Source: Diplonema papillatum (taxonomy: Eukaryota > Euglenozoa > Diplonemea > Diplonemida > Diplonemidae). Taken from it: a stretch of 64,000 nucleotides of DNA. The position numbers were made by a program, and so were the translations under genes. The stretch lies in assembly GCA_030068145.1 (NCBI GenBank), contig JAPJBO010000528.1, forward strand, positions 1 to 64,000, written 5' to 3'. The notes under the pieces were generated by a model. That model was given only the letters and a program-made list of their open reading frames with translations, had not been told where the DNA came from and ran no database searches. Shown here in pieces: positions 53,870-64,000 of this stretch (the stretch's first letter is position 1; the number at the start of each line of letters is the position of its first letter).

Positions 53870-54572
53870 CACGCCGGCCGGGACGCTCAACGAGAGCCTC
53901 CTCGGGGAAGAAGAGCGGAAGATGGCGGCGCACCAAGAGTTCGTCCGGATGAAGCGCGGCGAAGGCTTCACGCTGTGGTGCCACCACTCGGACCGCCCGA
54001 AGCCGCCGCGCGCCCACTACTGCCACGTCAGCGGGCAGCTGATCCTCAAGATGGACCACTTCTGCCCGTGGGTCGGCCAGTGCGTCGGCCACTACAACCA
54101 CCGATACTTCCTCCTTTTCCTCCTGTATCTCTGGTTCTCCACAGGCTACGCGTGCCTGTGTATAGGACTCCACTGGCTCGGCGTGCTGGTGAACCCCAAA
54201 GCGGATGAGGCGATGCTGGCCTCAGAGTCCCACGTCATCAATTTGTGCTTCATCGTCTGCATTGCCCTGGTGGTGGCCATTTCGTGCTTCCTCTTTTGGA
54301 GCGGGTTCCTGGCGCTTTCGAACCAGACCACGATCGAGTGGCTGGGGAACAGGCAGCGGGCCGCCGACGCGGCGCGGCAAGGGAAGGTGTTCCGGAACCC
54401 CTTCGACATGGGAATAGTGGACAACCTGCGCGAGGTCTTCGGCCCCCGGAAGCGGGTCTTCGAGATGATGCTGCCCTGCACCGAGCCGCTGCCTTCCGAC
54501 GGGCACCACTGGCGCACCCGCGCGGACAGACATGGGTGGAACGACGCGTTCGTAGTCGATGACGCCCTGTGA
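53870..54572 (+). CDS. DHHC-type protein S-acyltransferase, 3' exon
   Basis: The exon starts after a pyrimidine-rich TTCCTGCAG acceptor, continuing TPAGTLNESLLGEEERK; a later in-frame ATG is at 53,922. The cysteine-rich domain reads CHHSDRPKPPRAHYC then KMDHFCPWVGQCVGHYNHRYF. The catalytic motif is DHFC rather than DHHC, and three of the usual zinc-ligand cysteines are replaced (CHHS for CxxC, then HVSGQL). Two transmembrane segments follow, then the conserved TTIE motif (NQTTIEWLGN) and NPFDMGIVDNLREVFG, as expected after the fourth TM. The catalytic Cys and the PaCCT-like Asn are present. Such enzymes attach palmitate to cysteines of membrane proteins. The first two TM segments must lie in upstream exons, which I do not find; the upstream 1 kb is MITEs and repeats. 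It may be 5'-truncated. Confidence 0.92.
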
Positions 54573-54984
54573 ATAGACGGCCAGAGTTGTGTGTCCACGC
54601 AACTGCCGCATGCATGGGGGCTTTGACGAAGCGATCTGGTTTCAGAGTTCCACGTCATCGAATTGTACTTTATCGTCTGCATTGCCCTTGGTGGTGGCCA
54701 TCTCGTGTTTCCTCCTGTTGGCGCGGGATCTTGGCGCCACCACGATCGAGTGGCTGGGGAACAGGCAGCGGGCCGCCGACGCGGCGCGGCAAGGGAAGGT
54801 GTCCCGGAACCCGTTCGACATGGGAATAGTGGACAACCTGCGCCAGGTCTTCGGCCCCCGGAAGCGGGTCTTCGAGATGATGCTGCCCTGCACCGAGCCG
54901 CTGCCTTCCGACGGGCACCACTGGCGCACCCGCCCGGACAGACATGGGTGGAACGACGCGTTCGTAGTCGATGACGCCCTGTGA
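54573..54984 (+). pseudogene. First downstream copy of the DHHC gene 3' end
   Basis: Sequence from the TM4 region to the stop is repeated after the gene. One added T (GCCCTTGGTGG versus GCCCTGGTGG) shifts the TM4 frame and a short deletion removes the SNQ part. From TTIEWLGN to the stop the frame is open and almost identical (E to Q in LRQVFG, A to P in TRPDRHG). Confidence 0.9.
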
Positions 54985-55396
54985 ATAGACGGCCAGAGTT
55001 GTGTGTCCACGCAACTGCCGCATGCATGGGGGCTTTGACGAAGCGATCTGGTTTCAGAGTTCCACGTCATCGAATTGTACTTTATCGTCTGCATTGCCCT
55101 TGGTGGTGGCCATCTCGTGTTTCCTCCTGTTGGAGCGGGATCTTGGCGCTACCACGATCGAGTGGCTGGGGAACAGGCAGCGGGCCGCCGACGCGGCGCG
55201 GCAAGGGAAGGTGTCCCGGAACCCGTTCGACATGGGAATAGTGGACAACCTGCGCCAGGTCTTCGGCCCCCGGAAGCGGGTCTTCGAGATGATGCTGCCC
55301 TGCACCGAGCCGCTGCCTTCCGACGGGCACCACTGGCGCACCCGCCCGGACAGACATGGGTGGAGCGACGCGTTGGTAGTCGATGACACCCTGTGA
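54985..55396 (+). pseudogene. Second downstream copy of the DHHC gene 3' end
   Basis: A 412-bp unit nearly identical to 54,573-54,984, with the same frameshift and deletion, so it was copied from the first echo rather than from the gene. It ends WSDALVVDDTL and stop. Confidence 0.9.
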
Positions 55397-55533
55397 GGCG
55401 GGAGAAGCACGACACCTTTTGACAACGACACTCGGAGGCTCACCTGACGTGCGTCTACGGATCCATTGCGGGTACGGAGACGCATTGTCCTGTCGAGGCG
55501 TGTTGCCAAAATCAAGCTCGGTCCTGCTTTTCT

Positions 55534-55550
55534 TGACGTCACTATATAAG
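55534..55550 (+). promoter_or_regulatory. CRE plus TATA-like promoter sequence
   Basis: TGACGTCA is followed one base later by TATATAAG. No gene begins convincingly downstream. The next feature is the recurrent TCAAGCGAACTTT motif (55,657) and then the 15-bp minisatellite. Function unknown. Confidence 0.35.
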
Positions 55551-55789
55551 ACTATGTCTCCCGTCCGAACGGTGTGTCACGAGAACCACTCAGCCAAGCT
55601 GAGACTCAATGGATCCCCTGCAAACCCCCTAATGTTCCCGGAGCAGGTCCAATTAGACTCCCGGATTCTCAAGCGAACTTTCACTCTGTACAGGTGACTG
55701 GAAACCAGCGGCTTCGAAAGCCGGCCTAAAGCACTCAACCAGTCTAGAAACAACGTGCTGGATTGAAGTACTAAACGCAAAGGATTCTG

Positions 55790-57005
55790 GCACTGCATAT
55801 GCTGGCACTGCGTATGCTGGCACTGCGTATGCTGGCACTGCGTATGCTGGCACTGCGTATGCTGGCACTGCGTATGCTGGCACTGCGTATGCTGGCACTG
55901 CGTATGCTGGCACTGCATATGCTGATGATGCTGGCACTGCATATGCTGGCACTGCATATGCTGGCACTGCATATGCTGGCACTGCATATGCTGGCACTGC
56001 ATATGCTGGCACTGCATATGCTGACACTGCCTATGCTGGCACTGCATATGCTGGCACTGCATATGCTGATGATGCTGGCACTGCATATGCTGGCACTGCA
56101 TATGCTGGCACTGCATATGCTGATGATGCTGGCACTGCATATGCTGACACTGCCTATGCTGGCACTGCATATGCTGATGATGCTGGCACTGCATATGCTG
56201 GCACTGCATATGCTGGCACTGCATATGCTGACACTGCCTATGCTGGCACTGCGTATGCTGGCACTGCATATGCTGACACTGCCTATGCTGGCACTGCATA
56301 TGCTGGCACTGCATATGCTGACACTGCCTATGCTGGCACTGCGTATGCTGGCACTGCATATGCTGACACTGCCTATGCTGGCACTGCGTATGCTGGCACT
56401 GCATATGCTGACACTGCCTATGCTGGCACTGCGTATGCTGGCACTGCATATGCTGACACTGCCTATGCTGGCACTGCATATGCTGATGATGCTGGCACTG
56501 CATATGCTGGCACTGCATATGCTGGCACTGCATATGCTGACACTGCCTATGCTGGCACTGCGTATGCTGGCACTGCATATGCTGACACTGCCTATGCTGG
56601 CACTGCGTATGCTGGCACTGCATATGCTGACACTGCCTATGCTGGCACTGCGTATGCTGGCACTGCATATGCTGACACTGCCTATGCTGGCACTGCGTAT
56701 GCTGGCACTGCATATGCTGACACTGCCTATGCTGGCACTGCATATGCTGATGATGCTGGCACTGCATATGCTGGCACTGCATATGCTGGCACTGCATATG
56801 CTGACACTGCCTATGCTGGCACTGCGTATGCTGGCACTGCATATGCTGACACTGCCTATGCTGGCACTGCATATGCTGGCACTGCATATGCTGACACTGC
56901 CTATGCTGGCACTGCGTATGCTGGCACTGCATATGCTGACACTGCCTATGCTGGCACTGCGTATGCTGGTATATGCTGATGATGCTGGCACTGCATATGC
57001 TGACA
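55790..57005. repeat. 15-bp minisatellite with higher-order structure
   Basis: About 80 units of CTGGCACTGCATATG with variants CTGGCACTGCGTATG and CTGACACTGCCTATG and occasional 6-bp CTGATG insertions. Eight consecutive GTATG variants open the array, and blocks of the other variants recur as longer units further on. Because the period is a multiple of three and lacks stops, several frames on both strands stay open; I do not treat these as genes. Confidence 0.95.
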
Positions 57006-57133
57006 CTTGCCCTTCTTGCTGGTGTAAAGTTCTCGCCGTCCACTGTGGGCCCTTTGTCGCTGAGCGTGTGCTCGTGCTCAATGCTTACTGTTCAGGATGA
57101 GTTCCTTCGCCTATCCACTTATTCTGGTTCAGT

Positions 57134-57885
57134 TCTGATCCGCATGCGTCTTCAGCCAATCCTTTCCACTTCTTTACTTACTCTGTTCCGGTGACCTGTT
57201 GCGGTTCAGATGGTGCGGGCAAGCTTTTCCCGCTTGTTGTGAAGCTGAGGCAGCTGCACCCAGGGAACAGCGAGGACGGAGGGTGTTGTTGTTGTTGCGG
57301 GTTAGCACCCCAAACAGCAGGTTCTGATCCGCATGTGTCTTCAGCCAATCCTTTTCTTTACTTACACTGTTCCGGTCACCTGTTGCGGTTTATACGGTAC
57401 GGGCAAGCTTTTCCCGGTTGTTGTGAAGCTGAGACAGGGAACAGAAAGGACGGAGGGTGATGTTGTTGTTGCGGGTTCGTACCCCAAACAGCTAAAGGGG
57501 GGCGGTCGAATAATAACGCCTGTGTTATTTTTCGATTTGTCGAAACTAAAAAGTAGTTCCGGGTAGCCGAACCGTAGCAGGATCAGATAGTGGTAGTGTT
57601 TTTAGACAACCAGGCGTGTGTCAAGTAACTGTTGTTATTCGACCCCCCCCCCCCCCCCCCCCTCCAAGCCGTTCGTGAGAAAGCGCGGAAGTTCAAGGGA
57701 AAACCGAAAGGGGGTGCCGGGCTGAGCTTTGTTTCAGGCTTCCGCAGGTACAAAAGTGTAATGTCCAGTACTTTCCAGGCGTGTTTGGTAAGAGATTAGC
57801 CTAGCCCCCTTGAGCACACTGGGAACCGGGAGAACGGAGGGTTGTTGTTGCGAGTTAGTACCCCAAACCTGTAATCAGGTTCGGG
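57134..57885. repeat. ~190-bp tandem duplication and C-run
   Basis: TTCTGATCCGCATG(C/T)GTCTTCAGCC through GGACGGAGGGTG and TTGTTGCGGGTTAG at 57,134-57,325 is repeated at 57,326-57,500, with a partial third copy at about 57,820-57,880. A C-run lies at 57,642-57,662. No gene. Confidence 0.75.
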
Positions 57886-58082
57886 AGAAAATGCGGAGAG
57901 AAAGAAAAAGCTCACGTAAGGGGGAGTCGGTCCAGCTTTGCTTCAGGCTTTCCGCAGGTACAAAAGTGCACACATCAGCAGTATTTGCATGTTTTTGTAT
58001 CCCACTTGTTTAAAATGAAGGTTGGTAAGCCGTGGGCTGGGTGGGACGATTGAGGACACCCCCCCCTTACTTGTTGGAAAAG

Positions 58083-58305
58083 ATGTCGACGGCGCTCCTC
58101 TCATGGGACACTCAGCGGCCTGCTGACATGATAGAACGCAACCCGGATCAGCCCGACGAATTGGCCGTGGCAACCTACGAACTCCAAAAGGGAACTGACG
58201 GCCTGCCGGATCAACGCCATGGCACCATCCATCGTCTGCGCATCACATGCAACGCCGAAACAGAGGCGCCGGCGCTCGAAGCAGTGGATGCTGTGGACGG
58301 AACAG
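58083..58305 (+). CDS. Possible 5' exon of the LINE
   Basis: An ATG-initiated frame of about 74 codons (MSTALLSWDTQRPADMIERN ... EAVDAVDGT) ending at ACAG|GTACAG, a good splice-donor match, exactly where the 74-bp tandem array begins. If spliced to the phase-compatible acceptor GGCTAACAG|CC at 59,055 it would give the LINE frame an initiator Met, which that frame otherwise lacks. No domain is recognised. This is inference. Confidence 0.35.
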
Positions 58306-58897
58306 GTACAGCTCGCCTTCTGTGACATGACTCTGGAATGACACCCCGGCACCAAGTAGAATATGACTAGCCATTGCTCGTACAGCTTGCCTTCTTCGAC
58401 ATGACTGTGGAATGACACCCCGGCACCAAGTAGAATATGACTAGCCATTGCTCGTACAGCTTGCCTTCTTCGACATGACTGTGGAATGACACCCCGGCAC
58501 CAAGTAGAATATGACTAGCCATTGCTCGTACAGCTTGCCTTCTTCGACATGACTGTGGAATGACACCCCGGCACCAAGTAGAATATGACTAGCCATTGCT
58601 CGTACAGCTTGCCTTCTTCGACATGACTGTGGAATGACACCCCGGCACCAAGTAGAATATGACTAGCCATTGCTCGTACAGCTTGCCTTCTTCGACATGA
58701 CTGTGGAATGACACCCCGGCACCAAGTAGAATATGACTAGCCATTGCTCGTACAGCTTGCCTTCTTCGACATGACTGTGGAATGACACCCCGGCACCAAG
58801 TAGAATATGACTAGCCATTGCTCGTACAGCTTGCCTTCTTCGACATGACTGTGGAATGACACCCCGGCACCAAGTAGAATATGACTAGCCATTGCTC
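58306..58897. repeat. 74-bp minisatellite, eight units
   Basis: CCATTGCTC recurs at 58,371, 58,445, 58,519, 58,593, 58,667, 58,741, 58,815 and 58,889, exactly 74 bp apart. Units 2 to 8 are almost identical. Each unit starts with GTACAGCT. There are no unique spacers, so this is not a CRISPR-like array. Confidence 0.98.
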
Positions 58898-58942
58898 ATA
58901 ATGAACGTGTGCACCAAAGAAACAGCCAGGACACAAGTCTGA

Positions 58943-61900
58943 CCTACCTACCGGCCGCAACATTACGACGCATTGAACGTGCCGCATACCATCCTCCGGC
59001 AACTGGCGACAACCGCCCCCGAGGTGTCTCAGATTCCCTTGAGCAGGCTAACAGCCGTGGAGCAAGCGCCTCGCCACCCAGTTCGCAATGGAGATGCGTC
59101 CTGTAAGGATATAGTGCTCGCGACGGCGAACATTGGGTCCATAAGCGCGAGGTGTCGGACGGTGGCGAACCTGCCGGCGGACATTGTTGCCCTACAAGAA
59201 ACCAGGGCGGGCCCAGAAGCGAAGAGGACGAGTGAGCTCTTTCTAGGAGCGTACGGATGGGACTGCCACTGGGGAGAAGACGTACCGATTGTTGTCGGCG
59301 CGAACGGAATCGGACAGCGGGTGCCGGGCGGCACAGCGGTCACCACCCGCGGGTTAGTTGCCAAAACCACACAGCCTACCACGGAGTTGGAGAAGCGGTT
59401 GGCGAAAAGCACACGGGTCGCACATGCCGTTGTAGCAACAGGCAATGCGCGAATGGTTCTACATGTTCTATCGGTGTACGCGCCTGTTGGCAGGGAGCAA
59501 GCGGTAGTCCAGGAACGGGAGAAGCTCCTTGCCGATGTGTTCGAGATGGCTGCAGGACTCGGGCAAGTGCCGATAGCTGTCTTGGGCGATTTTAACACAC
59601 CAACAGGGGAAAGCATGTCCCTGGCGGCTGCCTGCCAAAATGGATGGGTAGATGCGGCAGCAGCCGCCCAGGAGGGCTCAAATGCCCCTCCATCCACTTG
59701 CTGGGCGGGGGCAGCAGGCTCTCGCATAGACATGTGTTTTCTCAACGCCGTAGCAGCGCGGACGTTGGTGACGGTGGAAACCGCCAAGGCAGGAGAACAC
59801 GACATCCCGACACACTGTCCAGTGTTTGTTACACTCAGCATCCCGGCATCTACACCGCCCGAGCGCGGTCACTGGATACCCACTCCTTTCCCGAAGAAGC
59901 CGCCGTTGATGACGCAGGAGGAGATGAGGAGTGTACTAACCACGGCCTTGGACCGCAACCGCGCGGTCAGCGGAGCAGACGGGGCGCTGAGAAACGCATC
60001 GGAAGTGGCGGAAGCCTACCTGACTGGCCTGCACTGGAAGAGCCTCCCGCCAGGATCAACCGCCTACCGGGGCAGGGCTGGTGGATTCACCACTCGGAAG
60101 GCGCACGCGTCCGCAAGGCAGGCGTGCACGGCACGGGGTGCGACGGATAGGTCCGTGAGACAGCGGGACAAGGTGATTGGGATGCTACGCACTGTGATTG
60201 CCGAGGCGAGGCAGAGGCTGAGCGTTGGCCAGCCTAGCGCAATGACGGTTGCGGAACGGAACGCGAGAAACGCTTTGCATCGGTGTACTGCTGAAGAGTC
60301 ATTGGCGCAGCACCCCTGCACCGGGGACGAGGATGAGTTGCAGTACCTCGTGGCGACAGCAGAGAAGTTGGTAGGGACGCAACGCGAAGCTGTAGCAGAG
60401 CTGAAGACGGAGCGTTCTCGCCTCTGGAAAGAGAGAATCCAGAAAGCGTGGGGCAGCCAAGAGAAGGGTGCGATCTACCGTTTCCTGGCCGGACAGCAGG
60501 GAAGCCCATCGGTGTTCCTGCGGCGAGGGGACGGGACTCTGACTGCATGCCCGAGGGAAATCGACGAGATGCTGAGAGGACCTGAAGCCTGGGGCGGAAT
60601 ATTTCAAAAATACACGGACATCCCGGAGCCCCAATGGGAGGCCTTCAAGACTCACTACGCCCGGTACCTCCCTGCGCCGCACGCGATGGAATGCAGACCT
60701 ATCGGCGCGGCCGATGTGGATGCGGCCCTCAAGAAGATGAAGAAGACAACATCCCCCGGATTACACGGATGGCGTGTGCATGAGCTAAGGCAACTGCCGC
60801 CTGAAATCCTGGAGCTAATGGCCGATGCCATGAACGCAGTGGAAACCGAAGGACTATGGCCGGAGCAACTCATGCACGCAATAATACACCTCCTGCCGAA
60901 GCCCGAGAGCACCGGAGATCCCCTGTCGCAACGGCCCATATCCATAACCCCCGTCCTATACCGGATCTGGGCAGCGATAAGGGCGAAAGAAGCACTCGCG
61001 TGGATGGACGAGATCGCGCCAAGCGGGATGCATGGCTGCCGGAAGGAGCATGGCACGGACGACCTAATATGGCACTTGGCAGCACTCATTGAGGAGGCGC
61101 ACCTGACAGGTGAACCACTCTACGGCCTTGCGTTAGACTTCAAGAAGTGCTTCGACTCGGTCCCGATTGAGATAGCTTTTAAGCTGGCTGGGGAGCTTGG
61201 ATTCAACGAGGTTGTGCTGCGGACCTTGCGGGTGGCCTACGCCAGCATGCAGCGCCACTTTCGAATGGGAGCGACAGTAGGTGAGGGCTTCATTCCGACG
61301 AACGGGATCATGCAGGGATGCCCCCTAAGTGTCATTCTCATCAACGTCCTGATTAGCGTTTGGATGCGACACATAGCAGACATCGAAGCAGCGATACCAC
61401 TCTCGTATGTCGACGATGTGTATGCGATGTTGAAGTCACTCGCAAACCTGGAGGAGGCGGCCAGGCGGTCAGGACGGTTTGCAGGGCTGACCGGGATGAA
61501 AGTCTGCACGCAGAAGAAATCGCATTTCTTCACAACGGCGCCGGACGCTCCGCAAACGATCGAATACGCGGAGAGCAAAGACGAGGAGGGGAACAGCGAG
61601 CAGACCGAATTGATACGGAGGCGCACAACATTTGATGCCCTGGGGGCGATGATAACGACGGATCGGGTGCCGCCGGGGGAGGCGATACAACCGTCAAGGC
61701 GTATCTTGGAGAGAAACGCTGAAGCCGAGCTCGTGCTGAAAAGGGCTAGCTGTCTCCCGCTTCCAGGCGACGCAAGAGACCTGGTCGTTAGTATGACGGC
61801 AGGGGCAAAGCGGTACTACGGCACCGCAGTGTCCGAACTCAGGAAGCGGGACATCGTGCGCCTACGAAGGCTGTTTACTGACGCGGTGTGGACGGGACCG

Positions 61901-64000
61901 CCGCGGCGAGCCCAGGAGGCCGTGCTGCACATACTGCACCACGGGCACAGACTCGACCCGGTAGTAGTGCCCGTTTACCGGAGAATAACCACCTGGGCTG
62001 TTCAAGTCGAGAAGTGGGAGTCCGCGCGGACTCTGTCCCGGACGGCATGGGAGCAAAGCGACACGCTACTAATGCTGAGAGGGCCCCTAGCCCTTTTCAA
62101 GAGAGCTCTGGATGGGCTCCAGTGGCGCTGGGTGGCACCGACCAGCATTGCCTACACGAACGAAGCCGGAGACGAGGTAGTGCACGATGCAGCGGCGCAA
62201 GGCTGCACCCGAATCTTTCAACACGACTTGCGGCACGCGCTGAGGCTGCGTGAGATGGCTCAGCTCGCAGCGCGGCGAGCAGCGGACTTCGGGGGTGTGC
62301 AGAACGGGGTAGACCACCAGGCAACCCGGCACCTACTAGAAATGCGGGACTCCCCCCTCACCGCGTACGAAGCCGGCATGCTGAAGTCGGTACTTGCGGG
62401 GGCCACACCGGCAACCGGGCGAACGGGGTTGGGTGAACGAAACTGCCCGTACTGCGACACACAGGACCGGGAGACGGTAGAGCACTTGTTCTGGATGTGC
62501 CCAGCCTGGGAACGAAGTCGATCGAAGCACGGAGACTTGGTAAACGTGCAAAGGAATTGGCCCCCGTGCCTACGCTTGTGCGGGGTGGCCCCAGCTGTAC
62601 GAGGAGACGAAGCGATCCCCGGGCTGCCGGCAGCTAGGGAAGAAAGGTTGCGTGTACTAAAGCGGCTACACCTTTTCTTCGTCGAGGTCCTAACTCGACG
62701 TCAGGAAGCAGACGGCCTGCTTGACAGGTCCGCCAGGCATCACAGGACCGTGGACTACCCGCGTGGGTGGAAGCCATCAGAACCACACAGACTCACGGTC
62801 CCTGCCATTGCACCTTCCGCCGTCGGAACGAAGTGGAAATATGGCCAAGAGATGTGGATGGCATTTACCGACTGGCTGCAGCAGACGAAGTGGGCCCCCC
62901 CAGGGCACGATGAGCTGGGAACCAGTTTCATCGAACTGGCAGTGGATTTCGAGCTGTACACAGGACGGCGACTCCCTGACCTGAAGAGTAGGTTCTACTC
63001 AGCTCCTCCACAAGCACCAACAGGCAAGGCAACGGCAGCCCGCGCTACGTTACCGGCCCGGGAAATGGGAGACAGCAGGCTCCTGGTTTATTTCGATGGC
63101 GGGGCGAGAGCGAATGGGACCGCCTTCGCCGTTGCCGGGGCGGGGGCAGTCGTGTACCGCGATGGAGTGAAAGTGGCAGAAGTGGTCCTGCCACTGCCGA
63201 CCGTGCGCAGCAACAACGTAGCAGAGTACGAAGGACTGCTAGCGGGCCTGCACCTGCTGGGGGATGCAGGCGAAGCGGAAGGAGAGGAATGCACGGTGCG
63301 AGGCGACTCGGCGCTGGTTGTCGGGCACCTCGCACGACGCATGGCATGTTCAGAGGAACTGAAGCCGTATCTGACGCGCGCGGCCTTGAAGGTGTCGTCC
63401 CTGCAGAGACGGCTGACACTGCACATTGAGCACGTTGCGCGGGAGCAGAACACAGACGCGGACGCGCTCAGCAACGCCGCCATGGACCTGGTGCAACGCC
63501 AAAGGCCCACCCGGCAGCAACAAGAGACCATGCTGGCAAACTTCCGTCGGTCCGGTCTAGGAAAAGCGCTCAGCCTCATCGAAATGGGGAAGGCGTATGG
63601 GAAGGTGGTTGCACAGCCGTGGTTCTGCGGCCATGAATACTCCACCACCGTTTTGACATCTGTGGGAGGAACGGTTGTGCGGGGTGTTTCGAGGCGTGCA
63701 CAGTTATTGACCGCGACCGAGGATGTGATCATGAAGATACGCGAACACACACGAGAAAATCGGCCAGACCAACAAGAAAACAGCCCGTTCCCTCCGCACC
63801 TGGGATGGGCCGCAACTTTTTTGCCAGAGGAGGCCTATCCGGCAGGGTGGACGCAGGGAAAGCCGGATTGGAAGACGAAGGCTGAAGCGGCAGGAAGAAG
63901 CTCAAGCACGGAACCGTGCGAAGGAGCCCCCCCGTTCGAGGCCCCAGAAGGCGCGGTGAATACCTCCCGCCCCGGAGTGGTTTGCTCGCATCACAGGAAG
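58943..64000 (+). CDS. LINE ORF: APE endonuclease, reverse transcriptase, RNase H (partial at window edge)
   Basis: An open frame of about 1686 codons with no stop, running off the window. It is preceded by a stop at 58,940; the first in-frame ATG is 59,453, inside the endonuclease, so the true start must lie elsewhere. Endonuclease: IVLATANIGS, IVALQETR, SVYAPVG, VLGDFN, SRIDMCFLN, IPTHCPV. RT: KKMKKTTSPGLHGW, LLPKPESTGD, LALDFKKCFDSVP (motif A), GIMQGCPLS (B), LSYVDDVY (C), then GLTGMKVCTQKK. A CxxC-x9-H-x4-C finger (CPYCDTQ...HLFWMC) follows. RNase H: LLVYFDGGARANG, NNVAEYEGLLAGL, VRGDSALVVG, REQNTDADAL, so all four acidic residues are present. The RNase H looks like the bacterial/archaeal HI type. 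The C-terminal extension after it is unrecognised. The element appears intact and possibly active. Confidence 0.95.

Noticed and set aside
55577..57100. 433- to 488-codon frames over the 15-bp minisatellite
   Set aside because: Several frames on both strands are open because the period is a multiple of three. No evidence favours one as a gene; noted only as a possibility with the upstream TATA box.
58306..58897. CRISPR-like array
   Set aside because: The 74-bp units abut with no unique spacers, and the context is eukaryotic.

Overview
The window is eukaryotic nuclear DNA. It holds introns, a COMM-domain gene, a DHHC palmitoyltransferase, LINE and Penelope-like retroelements, eukaryote-type 28S rRNA fragments, and very long (GT)n/(CA)n and minisatellite arrays. 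Base composition is mixed to GC-rich and most of the sequence is repeats. This fits a repeat-laden unicellular eukaryote. I cannot name the species; an algal or alveolate-type protist (for example a chromerid) is only a guess.

Layout. 0-12 kb has no convincing host gene. It contains dispersed repeats, a 1.6-kb element with ~560-bp inverted repeats (1405-3008), a hAT-type element with a short gene (about 5.19-6.29 kb), a small MITE, a decamer-satellite element (6941-9263) and decayed tandem repeats. 12.9-16.4 kb is a split gene for a secreted/type I membrane protein; its last (membrane-anchor) exon is followed by three decayed copies. 17.5-23.8 kb is a nearly intact, recently inserted Penelope-like element on the minus strand, flanked by ~430-bp direct repeats. 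Its single 1506-aa protein has an N-terminal GIY-YIG nuclease, a reverse transcriptase and, unusually, a complete-looking ubiquitin-specific protease domain at the C-terminus. 23.8-31.5 kb is repeats, including a MITE with a visible target duplication and a 312-bp (GT)n. 31.8-35.5 kb is a 1231-aa glutamine-rich protein whose conserved ends resemble N-formylglutamate amidohydrolases; truncated copies of its 5' and 3' ends lie on either side. 36.4-46.9 kb is repeats with a 731-bp (CA)n. 46.97-47.26 kb encodes a COMM domain, again with a decayed downstream copy. 47.6-53.8 kb is repeats plus two pieces of 28S rRNA. 53.9-54.6 kb is the 3' exon of a DHHC palmitoyltransferase with an altered cysteine-rich domain, followed by two decayed copies of its end. 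55.8-57.0 kb is a 15-bp minisatellite. 58.1-64.0 kb is a LINE (APE endonuclease, reverse transcriptase, RNase H) that runs open off the window edge.

Two things stand out: the Penelope-deubiquitinase fusion, and the fact that all four host genes on the plus strand are followed in the same orientation by degenerate copies of their own 3'-terminal exon. The host genes show no sign of a shared pathway; the region is an island of mobile and tandem DNA with isolated genes in it.
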